Shown: piece by piece, positions 18,336 to 26,184 of the stretch
How the letters are laid out: each line of letters begins with the position of its first letter
Numbering within the stretch: position 1 is the stretch's first letter
Assembly (NCBI RefSeq): GCF_042654365.1
Contig: NZ_JBHSGG010000024.1
Coordinates: forward strand, 1 to 64,000
Source: Coralloluteibacterium thermophilum
Lineage (GTDB): Bacteria > Pseudomonadota > Gammaproteobacteria > Xanthomonadales > Xanthomonadaceae
Length of the DNA stretch: 64,000 bases
Direction of reading: 5' to 3'
Translations under genes and position numbers: made by a program
Notes under the pieces: generated by a model
Told to the model about the DNA's origin: nothing
The model's database searches: none
The model's input: the letters and a program-made list of their open reading frames with translations, nothing else

Positions 18336-18360
18336 GATATTGTTATAACGTAACAATATC
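18336..18360. promoter_or_regulatory. Zur box between COG0523 gene and folE2
   Basis: A perfect inverted repeat, GATATTGTTA and TAACAATATC, with the 5-bp spacer TAACG. Its core TGTTATAACGTAACA differs from the enterobacterial Zur core TGTTATANTATAACA at two of 14 defined positions. It is an isolated AT-rich block in GC-rich DNA and sits between two genes that are Zur targets in many bacteria. Binding by the zur product at 11021 is inferred. Confidence 0.88.
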
Positions 18361-18401
18361 GTAGAGCCCCCGGCGCGGCGGCGCCAGCTTCGGCGTCTTC
18401 C

Positions 18402-19334
18402 ATGGATCACCCCGTCCCCGATCCCGGTTTCCCCGGCCCGGCCCTGCCCGATGTGGCGCGGACCACCCCCGCGCCGCATCGGGTGGCGCTGGACTGGGTG
18501 GGCATGTCGCGCATCGAGGTGCCTCTGCGCTTCGGGGCCGCCGACGGCGGGGGCCACGGCGTCGCCAGCGTCGACCTGATGGTCGACCTGCCCGATCCGG
18601 ACTGCCGGGGCATCCACATGTCGCGCCTGTACCGGCTGCTCACCGAGGCGACCGATGCGGCGGCCTGGACGCCCGCGTGGCTGCTCGACCTGCTGCGCCG
18701 CTGCGTGGACAGCCACGCCGACTGCGGCACCCGCCACGCGCGCCTCGCCGCCCACTCGACCTGGATGACGACCCGGCGCGCGCTGGAGACGCCCGGCCTC
18801 GCCGGCTGGCGGGCCTACCCGGTCCGCCTGGGCGCGACCTGGGTGGAGCGGGCGCCGGTGGCCTGGCTCGAAGTCGAGGTGGCCTACGCCTCGACCTGCC
18901 CCTGCTCGGCCGCGCTGTCGCGCGCCGCGCTCCGCGACGCCTTCCTGGCGCGCTTCGGCGACCGCGGCGACCTGCCTGTGGAGGACGCCGCGCGCTGGCT
19001 TTCGGAGCACGGCAGCATCGCCACGCCGCACAGCCAGCGCAGCGTCGCGCGCGTGCGCGTGCCGGTGGATCCCGGCGCACCGGCCTTCGGCATCCCGGCC
19101 CTGGCCGCACGCATCGAGGACGCGCTCGGCACGCCGGTGCAGGCCGCGGTGAAGCGCGCCGACGAGCAGGCCTTCGCACGCCGCAACGGCGGCAACCTGA
19201 TGTACGTGGAGGACGCGGCGCGCCGCATCCGCAGCGCGCTGCGCGAGGCCTGTCCCGGCGCGTCGGTGCACGTCCGCCACCAGGAGAGCCTGCATCCGCA
19301 CGATGCGGTGGCGCTGGTGGCGGACGCCGTGTGA
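18402..19334 (+). CDS. folE2: GTP cyclohydrolase IB
   Basis: A 310-residue FolE2 (COG1469). It makes 7,8-dihydroneopterin triphosphate from GTP, the first step of folate synthesis, without needing zinc. Family hallmarks are GIHMSRLYRLL, the active-site Cys in ASTCPCSAAL (Cys166-x-Cys168), SIATPHSQRS and RRNGGNLMYVEDAARR. Bacteria often use FolE2 as the zinc-sparing replacement of FolE, under Zur control. The strong Zur palindrome 42 bp upstream agrees with this. It is convergent with the DUF2149 gene, 7 bp apart. Confidence 0.95.
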   Translation: MDHPVPDPGFPGPALPDVARTTPAPHRVALDWVGMSRIEVPLRFGAADGGGHGVASVDLMVDLPDPDCRGIHMSRLYRLLTEATDAAAWTPAWLLDLLRRCVDSHADCGTRHARLAAHSTWMTTRRALETPGLAGWRAYPVRLGATWVERAPVAWLEVEVAYASTCPCSAALSRAALRDAFLARFGDRGDLPVEDAARWLSEHGSIATPHSQRSVARVRVPVDPGAPAFGIPALAARIEDALGTPVQAAVKRADEQAFARRNGGNLMYVEDAARRIRSALREACPGASVHVRHQESLHPHDAVALVADAV

Positions 19335-19341
19335 GCGGGTC

Positions 19342-19674
19342 TCAGCGCGCGGCCTCGGCGCCCTCGGCGGATTCCGGCACGTAGACCATGCGTCCGTCCG
19401 CCAGCCGGTAGGTCACCCCCGCGCGCACGCCCTCGCCCTCGCCGATCTCGCTGTTGGCCTCGTAGCGGGTGAGCGTCTCGCCGTCCTTGATGGTGATGCG
19501 CATGTCCGCCTGGCCGGGGTTCTCGATCACGGTGACGTTGTCGCTCGAGAACGGGTTCAGCGGGTTGCGCACGATGACGATCATCAGGATGCCGACGACG
19601 ACCAGGAAGACGTCGATCAGGTTGACCACGGACAGGATCGGGTCGTCGGCCTCGTCGTGTTCCAGGAAGCGCAT
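19342..19674 (-). CDS. DUF2149 protein, ExbD-like (HmuU-like)
   Basis: A 110-residue protein with one N-terminal transmembrane helix and a small periplasmic domain. The helix region DPILSVVNLIDVFLVVVGIL carries Asp21 in an LIDVFLV context, reminiscent of the proton-relaying Asp of ExbD/TolR (FIDVMLV type). The start overlaps the upstream ExbB-like stop (ATGA). DUF2149 proteins are the fourth component of the Bacteroidetes hmuRSTU locus. A stator role beside the ExbB-like protein is inference. Confidence 0.8.
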   Translation of the reverse strand: MRFLEHDEADDPILSVVNLIDVFLVVVGILMIVIVRNPLNPFSSDNVTVIENPGQADMRITIKDGETLTRYEANSEIGEGEGVRAGVTYRLADGRMVYVPESAEGAEAAR

Positions 19675-20150
19675 CAGCCGGCCTCCCGTGCGCGCTCGAC
19701 CTCGCGCAGTTCCTGCAGCAGCCAGCGCCGGCGCACGGTGAGGACGAGGAAGGCGATGCTGGCCGCGATCAGCGCCAGGACCACGGACGAGAAGGCGACC
19801 ACCAGGTTCTCGCCGACGCCGGCCGCGTCCGACTGCGTCAGCGCCAGCAGCGCCGGGCCCATCGGGATCATCGTCGCCACCAGCCCCAGCATCGGCGCGC
19901 TGCGGGCGGTGATCCGCAGCCATTCCAGGCGCCGCATGATCCACAGCTCCAGGTCGTCGCTGCCGGCGCCGGTGGCCGCGGCGAAGGCGGCGAGCGCGGA
20001 GCGGTGGCGGCCGCGACGGCGTTGCAGCGCCTCCATCGCGAAGGCGCCCAGCACTGCGAAGGCATAGACCAGGGCGACGAGGATCAGCACCAGCACGGGT
20101 GCGAGGAAGAGGCGGGAGAGGTCGTAGAGCCAGTGTTCGAGTGCGTTCAT
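19674..20150 (-). CDS. MotA/TolQ/ExbB proton-channel family protein (HmuT-like)
   Basis: A 158-residue membrane protein with three hydrophobic helices: VLVLILVALVYAFAVLGAFA, SAPMLGLVATMIPMGPALLA and a third (VVLALIAASIAFLVL). The APMLGLVATMIPMGPAL segment is the MotA/TolQ/ExbB signature. It overlaps the chelatase stop by ATGA at its start and the DUF2149 start by ATGA at its end. It corresponds to HmuT in hmu-type loci and probably forms a proton channel with the DUF2149 protein. Confidence 0.85.
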   Translation of the reverse strand: MNALEHWLYDLSRLFLAPVLVLILVALVYAFAVLGAFAMEALQRRRGRHRSALAAFAAATGAGSDDLELWIMRRLEWLRITARSAPMLGLVATMIPMGPALLALTQSDAAGVGENLVVAFSSVVLALIAASIAFLVLTVRRRWLLQELREVERAREAG

Positions 20151-23100
20151 CGGTGCGTGGACGGGGACGGGAGAGGACGGTTGGCGCGCGCCTGGCGGGC
20201 GGCGCCGAGAAGGAAGACGGCGAGGAGCGGCACGAGGCCGAGCCACGTGCGTTCGGGCCTGGGCTCGGCGGCGGCGACCTGCTGCAGGACCTGGCCGCGC
20301 ACCGGCTGCACGGCGCCGTCGGCGCCGGCCTCGCCGGGCGACGCGGGCGCGGAGAGCCCGAAGCCCGCCGCCAGGTCCTCGGTGAAGGCGCGGGTGGCGG
20401 CCGCGGCGGGCAGGGCGCCGAAGCGCTCGGCCAGTTCGCCGCGGCGCGCGACCAGCTCGCGCAGCGTGCGCGCGTCGGCATCCCAGTAGTCCTTGCGGAC
20501 CGCTTCGAGCAGGCGGTCGATGAGCTGCGCCTGCGCCTCGGGATTCGCCGCCTCGAACCAGGCGTCGATGCCGAGGTCGCGGACGTCGCGCACGTAGGTG
20601 TCGTGGATGGCCTGCCACTGGTCGTCGCGCACGGTGGACGGGTCCGCGACCTGCCAGCCGAACAGGTTGTTGGCGGCGTTCAGCACTTCCAGCGTGCCGG
20701 CATAGCCCTCGGCTTGCATCGCGCCGATCCAGTGCGGGTTGAGCGTGCGCGCGCGCAGCTCGCTGGCGAGGAACGCCGCGGCGCCGGCCAGTCGCGGCGT
20801 GTCCTGGCGCAGGTCGGAGACGTAGAGCGCGGGGCTCGTGCCGTCGAGTTGGCGCACGGCCAGCGACAGGCCGCCGAGGTACTCGAACGGATGGTCGGTG
20901 GACAGCAGGCCATGGAGGTTGGAGGAGCGCGAGAGCACCGCCGCCTGCACGCCGCGCAGCTGCTCGGCGAAGAGGTTGGCGCCGCCCGGTGCGTCGGCGA
21001 GCGCGACGCCCCAGTCCTCGGCGCCGTAGGCGTACTGCAGGCGCGAGAGGAACTGCTCGGCCAGCGGTGCCTCGTCCTCCCAGGCGGTCGAATCCAGCAC
21101 GGCGCCCGACAGCCCGCTGCCGTACTCGCCCGGCGCGTTGCCGAAGATGCGCAGCCGCGCCAGCCGCGCCGCGCGCGCGGGCGGCACGCCGTCCCCGACC
21201 AGGCGCGCCGCCACCGCCTCGCTGTTCCGGCGCAGCGGGTTGTCCGGTTCGTCGAGCGCCGCGAGGCGGTCCATGGCCTCGGCGAGCAGGCGCATGAAGC
21301 CGTCGAACTGGTCGCGGTAGACGCTGGTGACCTGCACGACCACGTCGATGCGCGGCCGTCCCAGCTCGGCGCGCGGCACGATCTCCAGCGCGGTCACGCG
21401 GCCGCCGGCGTCCCACGCCGGGCGCAGGCCGAGCGCATGCAGCACCTGGCTTTCGCTGACGCCGAGGTGGCGGATGGCCTCCGAGGACCACAGGCTGAAG
21501 GCGAGCTTGCGCGGCGCCTCGCCGTGCTCGGCGCGGAAGCCCTCGACGAGCCCGTCGAGCGCCTCGCCGCCCGTGGCGTAGGCGGCCCGGGTGGGCAGCT
21601 TGTCGGCCTCGAAGGCGTAGAGGTTGCGCCCGCCGCGGACGTCCGGATTGCGGATCGGGTCGCCGCCTTCGCCGGGCGCGACGAGGTGGCCGTCGAGGGC
21701 GTCCAGGAGGGCCTCGATCTCGCCGGTCTCCGCGAGCGCCGCATCCAGCGTCGCGGCGCGCTCGACCATGGCGCGCAGCGCGGGGTCGTCGATCTCCGCG
21801 GACGGCGCGCCCTCGCGCAGGTGCCGATGGAGCAGGGCATGGGGTGGGGAGGCCGCGAGCGCCGCGAAGTCCTCGGCGAAGACCTCCTGCGGGTCCAGCC
21901 CCAGCGCCGCGTAGTAGGGCGTGCCGAGCTGCTGCATGACCGTCGCCAGCCGGTGCTCCGGCGCGGCGGGCACGCCGAAGCTGTGCAGGCCCAGCGGCAT
22001 GACGCTACGTGCGAGCGCGTGGAGATGGTCGTGCAGCGCCTCGAAGAAGCCATCGAAGTCGCCGTCGATGCGCGCCGCGTCCCAGCCCATGTCCGCGTCG
22101 AGCCCGCTCGCCGTGGCCTGCGCGCGGAGCTGCGCGGCGGTGCGGTCGCGCACCGCGCCCGGCTCGGCCTGCAGCCATTCGTGCACCAGCGCGTGGACGT
22201 CGCGGAGTTCGTCGTAGAGGCCCGCCGGCGCGAAGGGCGGCGTCTGGTGGCTGACGATCACCGCGCGTCCGCGGCGCTTGGCCTGCATGGCCTCGCCCAC
22301 GTTGTCCTGGACGTAGGGATAGAACACCGGCAGGTGGCCGACGGCGAGCATCGGGTAGTCGTCGGCGGCGAGGCCGCGGTCCTTGCCCGGCGTCCACTCC
22401 TGGGTGCCGTGCGTGCCCATGTGGATCAGCGCGTGCGCATCGAGGATCTCGCGCACGTAGAGGTAGGTCGCGAGGTAGGCGTGCGAGGGCAGGGCGCTCG
22501 CATCGTGGGTCGCCTCGCCGGGCCGTGCGCCGCGCGGCGGCTGCGGGAGCACGACGAGGTGGTCGAGCGCGAGGCGCGGCACGACGAAGGCCGACGTGCC
22601 GTCGACCTGGCGCACCGAGGGCTGCGCCTCCGGCTCGCCCCAGCGTGCCTGCAGGGCCTCGCGCCGGGCCGCGGGCAGGGTGTCGAGCCAGGCCCGGTAG
22701 CGCGCCACCGGCAGCGCGACCGCGAGGTCCCGGGCCAGCAGGGCGTCCAGCGTCTCCGGCCGATGGAGCCCGCCGAGCATGGCCTGCCCGGCCTCGATGA
22801 GCGCCGCCTCGTCGGCCGCCGCGACCCGGTAGCCCGCTTCGCGCAGACGCGCGACGAGGTGCTCCAGGCTGCGTGGCAGGTTGAGGTTGGAGGCGGAAAG
22901 GTTCTTCTCGCCCGCCGGGTAGTTCCAGAACATCAGCGCCAGCCGGCGCGTCTCGCGCGGCGCCGCGGCCAGCCGCGCCATCGCCGCGAGCTTGTCGGCC
23001 AGCAGGTCCACCTGGGCGGGCAGCGGGACCTGCCGGCCGTCCTCGACGGCCGAGATCACCAGCGGGTCGCTCAGGCCCCAGGTCTCGGGCTGCGCGAGGA

Positions 23101-24001
23101 AGGGGGCGACCAGGTGCTGGGCGAAGCCGCTCGGCGAGGCCGCCCACGCCCCGGCGCTTCCGCGGTGGCCGACGGTCTGCAGCACCGGCACGCCGATGGC
23201 CGCCAGTTCGTCGCGCAGCGCCGTCCCGCCCTGGAGGTGGGTCATGTTGACCAGGGCGACCAGGCCGGCGCCCTCGACCAGCGCCGACAGGCTGCCGGGC
23301 GCGCGGTCGAACCACAGCGGCACCGGCGCCAGCCCGCGTGCCTCCAGTGCGGCGACCACGGCATCGAGCGTCGCCGTCTGCAGGGCGCCGATGGCGCCGT
23401 CGGGCACGATCAGCCCGATCCGGGGCGCGTCCGCCGGCCAGCGCGCGGTGCCCCAGCGGAGGTAGTCGCGGACCGACGCGAAGGCCCCCGGGGCCTGCGG
23501 GTGCCAGACGCCCGCGGCGGGCAGGGCCGTCGGCGCGGGGAGGGCCAGCGGGTCGCCGCCCGCGCCCCAGGCCGCGAGCGCGGCGAGCAGGGTACGGAAG
23601 TTGGCCTCGCCGCCGCCGCCGTAGTAGCCGGCGAGGCGTCGCCACAGCGGCTCCGGCAGTCCGTTCCCGGCCGGCGGGCCGCCGCCGACGCGCAGCCACG
23701 GCGTCGCGGCCGTCGCGAGGCGTTCGTCGAGGGCGGCCTGCACGCGCGCCGCGTCGCCCGGGCGCGGCGTGTCGAGGATCAGCAGGTCGATCGCGCCCCA
23801 GTCCGCCGCCGCGGCCGCTTCCGGCGACCACTGCTGCAGGCGCACGCCCGAGGGCGCGCCCCAGGCGTCGAGCTGCCGCACCTTGGCGGGCAGGACGAAA
23901 TCGGTGGCCACGACCGCGACCCGCACCTGCGCGGGTGGCGTCGCCGCCGTCGCGCAGGCCGCCGCCAGCCACAGCGCCAGTGCGCCGAGCAGCCGCCGCA
24001 T
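20147..24001 (-). CDS. Periplasmic membrane-anchored CobN/HmuS-like chelatase
   Basis: A 1284-residue protein homologous to the large subunit of class I chelatases (CobN, ChlH/BchH). Core motifs include LIHMGTHGTQEWTPGKDRG, FYPYVQDNVGEA and VVVQVTSVYRDQFDGFMRLL. Unlike cytoplasmic CobN it has a signal peptide (RRLLGALALWLAAACATAA) and a C-terminal membrane helix (WLGLVPLLAVFLLGAA), as in HmuS. No CobS/CobT or ChlI/ChlD ATPase and no cobalamin-synthesis gene is nearby. The neighbours are a TonB receptor upstream and ExbB- and DUF2149-type genes downstream, all tightly spaced. HmuS has been reported to remove iron from heme anaerobically. Here the zinc context suggests removal or transfer of zinc from an imported complex; that is inference. 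Confidence 0.88.
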   Translation of the reverse strand: MRRLLGALALWLAAACATAATPPAQVRVAVVATDFVLPAKVRQLDAWGAPSGVRLQQWSPEAAAAADWGAIDLLILDTPRPGDAARVQAALDERLATAATPWLRVGGGPPAGNGLPEPLWRRLAGYYGGGGEANFRTLLAALAAWGAGGDPLALPAPTALPAAGVWHPQAPGAFASVRDYLRWGTARWPADAPRIGLIVPDGAIGALQTATLDAVVAALEARGLAPVPLWFDRAPGSLSALVEGAGLVALVNMTHLQGGTALRDELAAIGVPVLQTVGHRGSAGAWAASPSGFAQHLVAPFLAQPETWGLSDPLVISAVEDGRQVPLPAQVDLLADKLAAMARLAAAPRETRRLALMFWNYPAGEKNLSASNLNLPRSLEHLVARLREAGYRVAAADEAALIEAGQAMLGGLHRPETLDALLARDLAVALPVARYRAWLDTLPAARREALQARWGEPEAQPSVRQVDGTSAFVVPRLALDHLVVLPQPPRGARPGEATHDASALPSHAYLATYLYVREILDAHALIHMGTHGTQEWTPGKDRGLAADDYPMLAVGHLPVFYPYVQDNVGEAMQAKRRGRAVIVSHQTPPFAPAGLYDELRDVHALVHEWLQAEPGAVRDRTAAQLRAQATASGLDADMGWDAARIDGDFDGFFEALHDHLHALARSVMPLGLHSFGVPAAPEHRLATVMQQLGTPYYAALGLDPQEVFAEDFAALAASPPHALLHRHLREGAPSAEIDDPALRAMVERAATLDAALAETGEIEALLDALDGHLVAPGEGGDPIRNPDVRGGRNLYAFEADKLPTRAAYATGGEALDGLVEGFRAEHGEAPRKLAFSLWSSEAIRHLGVSESQVLHALGLRPAWDAGGRVTALEIVPRAELGRPRIDVVVQVTSVYRDQFDGFMRLLAEAMDRLAALDEPDNPLRRNSEAVAARLVGDGVPPARAARLARLRIFGNAPGEYGSGLSGAVLDSTAWEDEAPLAEQFLSRLQYAYGAEDWGVALADAPGGANLFAEQLRGVQAAVLSRSSNLHGLLSTDHPFEYLGGLSLAVRQLDGTSPALYVSDLRQDTPRLAGAAAFLASELRARTLNPHWIGAMQAEGYAGTLEVLNAANNLFGWQVADPSTVRDDQWQAIHDTYVRDVRDLGIDAWFEAANPEAQAQLIDRLLEAVRKDYWDADARTLRELVARRGELAERFGALPAAAATRAFTEDLAAGFGLSAPASPGEAGADGAVQPVRGQVLQQVAAAEPRPERTWLGLVPLLAVFLLGAARQARANRPLPSPSTHR

Positions 24002-24003
24002 GG

Positions 24004-25956
24004 TCAGAACGAGACCGTCAGGCCGAGGCTGTAGCTGCGGCCGCTCTCCGGGTAGGGATGGATGGCCGCCTCCTCGCCGCGCTGTTCGTCGGTGATGTTC
24101 TCCACGCCCGCGCGCAGGCTCAGCCACGGCGAGAACCGGTAGCGCAGGTCGGCCGACCACAGCAGGTAGGCGGGCAGGCCCACCGTGTTCGCGCCCGAGT
24201 ACTGCACCTGGCTGCCGACGTACTCGCCGCGCAGGCGCGCGTCGAAGCGGTCCGCGGGCGCCCACGACAGGCCCAGCGCGCCGCCGTGCCGCGGACGCTC
24301 GGCCAGCGGGCGGTCGTTGGCGCGGTCCAGCGTGTGCAGGCGGGTGTAGTTGGCGTCGAGCCGCAGCGTCTCCGCCAGCGGCACGCCGACGGCCAGCTCC
24401 AGCCCGCGGATGCGCGCCTCGTCGACGTTGACGTAGGTGCGCTGCTCGCGGCCGCGGATGCCGCAGTCGCTGACGCAGAGCGTCTGCACGAGGTCGTGCA
24501 GGGTGTTCTGGAAGGCGGTGGCCTGCAGCGACCAGTCGCCGTGGCGGTACTCGGTGCCGAACTCCCAGGTGGCATTGGTCTCCGGCGCCAGGTCCGGATT
24601 GCCGACGATGGTGAACATGCCGCCGCCGCCGGTGGCGCGGTAGCCGGGCGAGAGCTGCTTCAGGCTCGGCGCCTTGAAGCCGCGGCCGTAGCCGCCCTTC
24701 AGCGTCCAGCCCGCGCCGAGCTGCTGCACCAGGTAGGCGCGCGGGCTGCGGTGGATGCCGAAGTCCTCGTGGTCGTCGATGCGGGCACCGACCACGCCGG
24801 AGAGGGTCGGGGTGAGCTCGATCTCGTCCTGCAGGAACAGGGCGCGATGGACGATGGCCGCGTGGCCGGCGGCGTTGACCGTCGGATCGTCCAGTTGCTC
24901 ACGCCGCCACTCGCCGCCCAGGCTCACGCGATGCGCGGCTCCGAGCCGCAGGCTGGCGTGCCCGTCCACGGTGTCCTCGCGCAGGTGCTGCGCGCCGGTC
25001 GGCGTGCCCCGGCTGCGCGCGTTCACGCGGTCGAGGTCGGTGCGGTAGGCGCGCAGCAGGGTGTCGCCCCACTGCCAGCCGCCCTGGTGGGAGAGCGCCA
25101 CCTGGCGGCGCTCGATGTCGTCGGCGTAGCGGTAGTGGTAGGGCGCGCCGCCGGCCTGGAGCGCGTCGCGCCAGCGGTCCTCGCGGCTTTCCATCACGTC
25201 CAGGTCCACCCGCTGCGCGGCCGAGGGCGTCCAGCGGAGGCCGATCCTGCCGCTGCGCGCGGCGCGGCCTTCCTGGGCGCTGACGAGGGGATCGGCCGCG
25301 TCCGGCGTCTCTGCACGGCGCCGGTCCTCGGCGTGGACGGTGAGGCCGAGCACGCCCGGGATCAGCGGGCCACCGGCATAGGCGCCGATCTGGTGGGTCT
25401 CGCCGCCGCGCCCGTCGTCGCGGACGCTGCCGCCGGCGGTCACGCTGCCGCGCCAGGCGTCGGTGGCGCTGCGGGTGATGACGTTCACCACGCCGCCCAG
25501 CGCCTCCGAGCCGTACAGCGAGGACATCGGCCCGCGCACCACCTCGATGCGCTCGATCGCCTCCACCGGCACCCAGCCCATGTCGAAGTCCGAGTGCGCG
25601 ATGGCGCCGCCCGAGGGCGTGATGCGGCGGCCGTCCACCAGGGTCAGGGTGTCGTCGGAGGACATGCCGCGCAGGCGCACCCCGCGCCGGCCGAAGCCGA
25701 TGCCGGTCAGGCTCACGCCCGGCGTGCCGCGCAGCGCGTCGGTCAGGTCCTCGATGGGGCGCCGTTCCAGTTCCTCGCGGGTGATGACGGTGACCGAGGC
25801 CGGCACGCCCTCGACCGGGCGTTCCGTGGCGGTCGCGGTGACCACGATCTCGGGAAGGGTCCGGGGCGCCAGCGGCTCGGCGGCGGCGGTGGACGACAGG
25901 CAGACGGAAAGCAGCGCCAGCGCGAGCGGGGCGCGGCGGGGAAGCGACAGCGGCAT
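24004..25956 (-). CDS. TonB-dependent receptor of the CobN-like operon (HmuR-like)
   Basis: A 650-residue receptor with a signal peptide (APLALALLSVCLSSTAAA), a TonB box region (PEIVVTATATERP), a plug (GIGFGRRGVRLRGMSSD; VRGPMSSLYGSEALGGVVNV) and a barrel ending GLTVSF. It carries FRAP-like (GFKAPSLKQL) and NPDL (VGNPDLAPETN) boxes as heme receptors do. No His lies between the two boxes, where heme receptors such as HmuR have a conserved one. It ends 2 bp before the chelatase start. The 12-mer TGAAACAATATA upstream is shared with the ZnuD-like gene promoter. Substrate: perhaps a zinc chelate or metallophore, by context. Confidence 0.87.
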   Translation of the reverse strand: MPLSLPRRAPLALALLSVCLSSTAAAEPLAPRTLPEIVVTATATERPVEGVPASVTVITREELERRPIEDLTDALRGTPGVSLTGIGFGRRGVRLRGMSSDDTLTLVDGRRITPSGGAIAHSDFDMGWVPVEAIERIEVVRGPMSSLYGSEALGGVVNVITRSATDAWRGSVTAGGSVRDDGRGGETHQIGAYAGGPLIPGVLGLTVHAEDRRRAETPDAADPLVSAQEGRAARSGRIGLRWTPSAAQRVDLDVMESREDRWRDALQAGGAPYHYRYADDIERRQVALSHQGGWQWGDTLLRAYRTDLDRVNARSRGTPTGAQHLREDTVDGHASLRLGAAHRVSLGGEWRREQLDDPTVNAAGHAAIVHRALFLQDEIELTPTLSGVVGARIDDHEDFGIHRSPRAYLVQQLGAGWTLKGGYGRGFKAPSLKQLSPGYRATGGGGMFTIVGNPDLAPETNATWEFGTEYRHGDWSLQATAFQNTLHDLVQTLCVSDCGIRGREQRTYVNVDEARIRGLELAVGVPLAETLRLDANYTRLHTLDRANDRPLAERPRHGGALGLSWAPADRFDARLRGEYVGSQVQYSGANTVGLPAYLLWSADLRYRFSPWLSLRAGVENITDEQRGEEAAIHPYPESGRSYSLGLTVSF

Positions 25957-26008
25957 GTGGCCCTCGGGGAGACGGAAAGCGGACGGACGGTCGGCATCAC
26001 GACCGGGT

Positions 26009-26026
26009 GAAACAATATATCGTTTC
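26009..26026. promoter_or_regulatory. Candidate metalloregulator operator before the CobN-like operon
   Basis: An 18-bp near-palindrome, GAAACAATATATCGTTTC, with one mismatched pair. It is the only AT-rich block in the 228-bp gap upstream of the receptor and lies 53 bp before its ATG. The AACAATAT core also occurs in the Zur palindrome at 18336-18360 and in the receptor/MerC promoter. Assignment to Zur is inferred from this sharing. Confidence 0.6.
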
Positions 26027-26184
26027 GTCCGCGTCGTCCCCATGACCGATGGCAGGGGCCGGATGCGGCCCCGCCCTCCCGGCGGCGACCCCGCGCGGCG
26101 CACATGGGCTACGCGACGCACCGTGGGCGCCTGGTCGCCTTTTCTCCCTGTTCCCCGCACCGACCCGTGCGGGGCGCGACGTCC

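Noticed and set aside
20147..24001. Cobaltochelatase CobN for vitamin B12 synthesis
   Set aside because: The protein has a signal peptide and a C-terminal membrane helix, and there are no cobS, cobT or other B12-synthesis genes nearby.
25957..26184. Cobalamin riboswitch upstream of the receptor and CobN-like gene
   Set aside because: No B12-box sequence is visible in the 228-bp gap. The only notable element is the short AT-rich near-palindrome.
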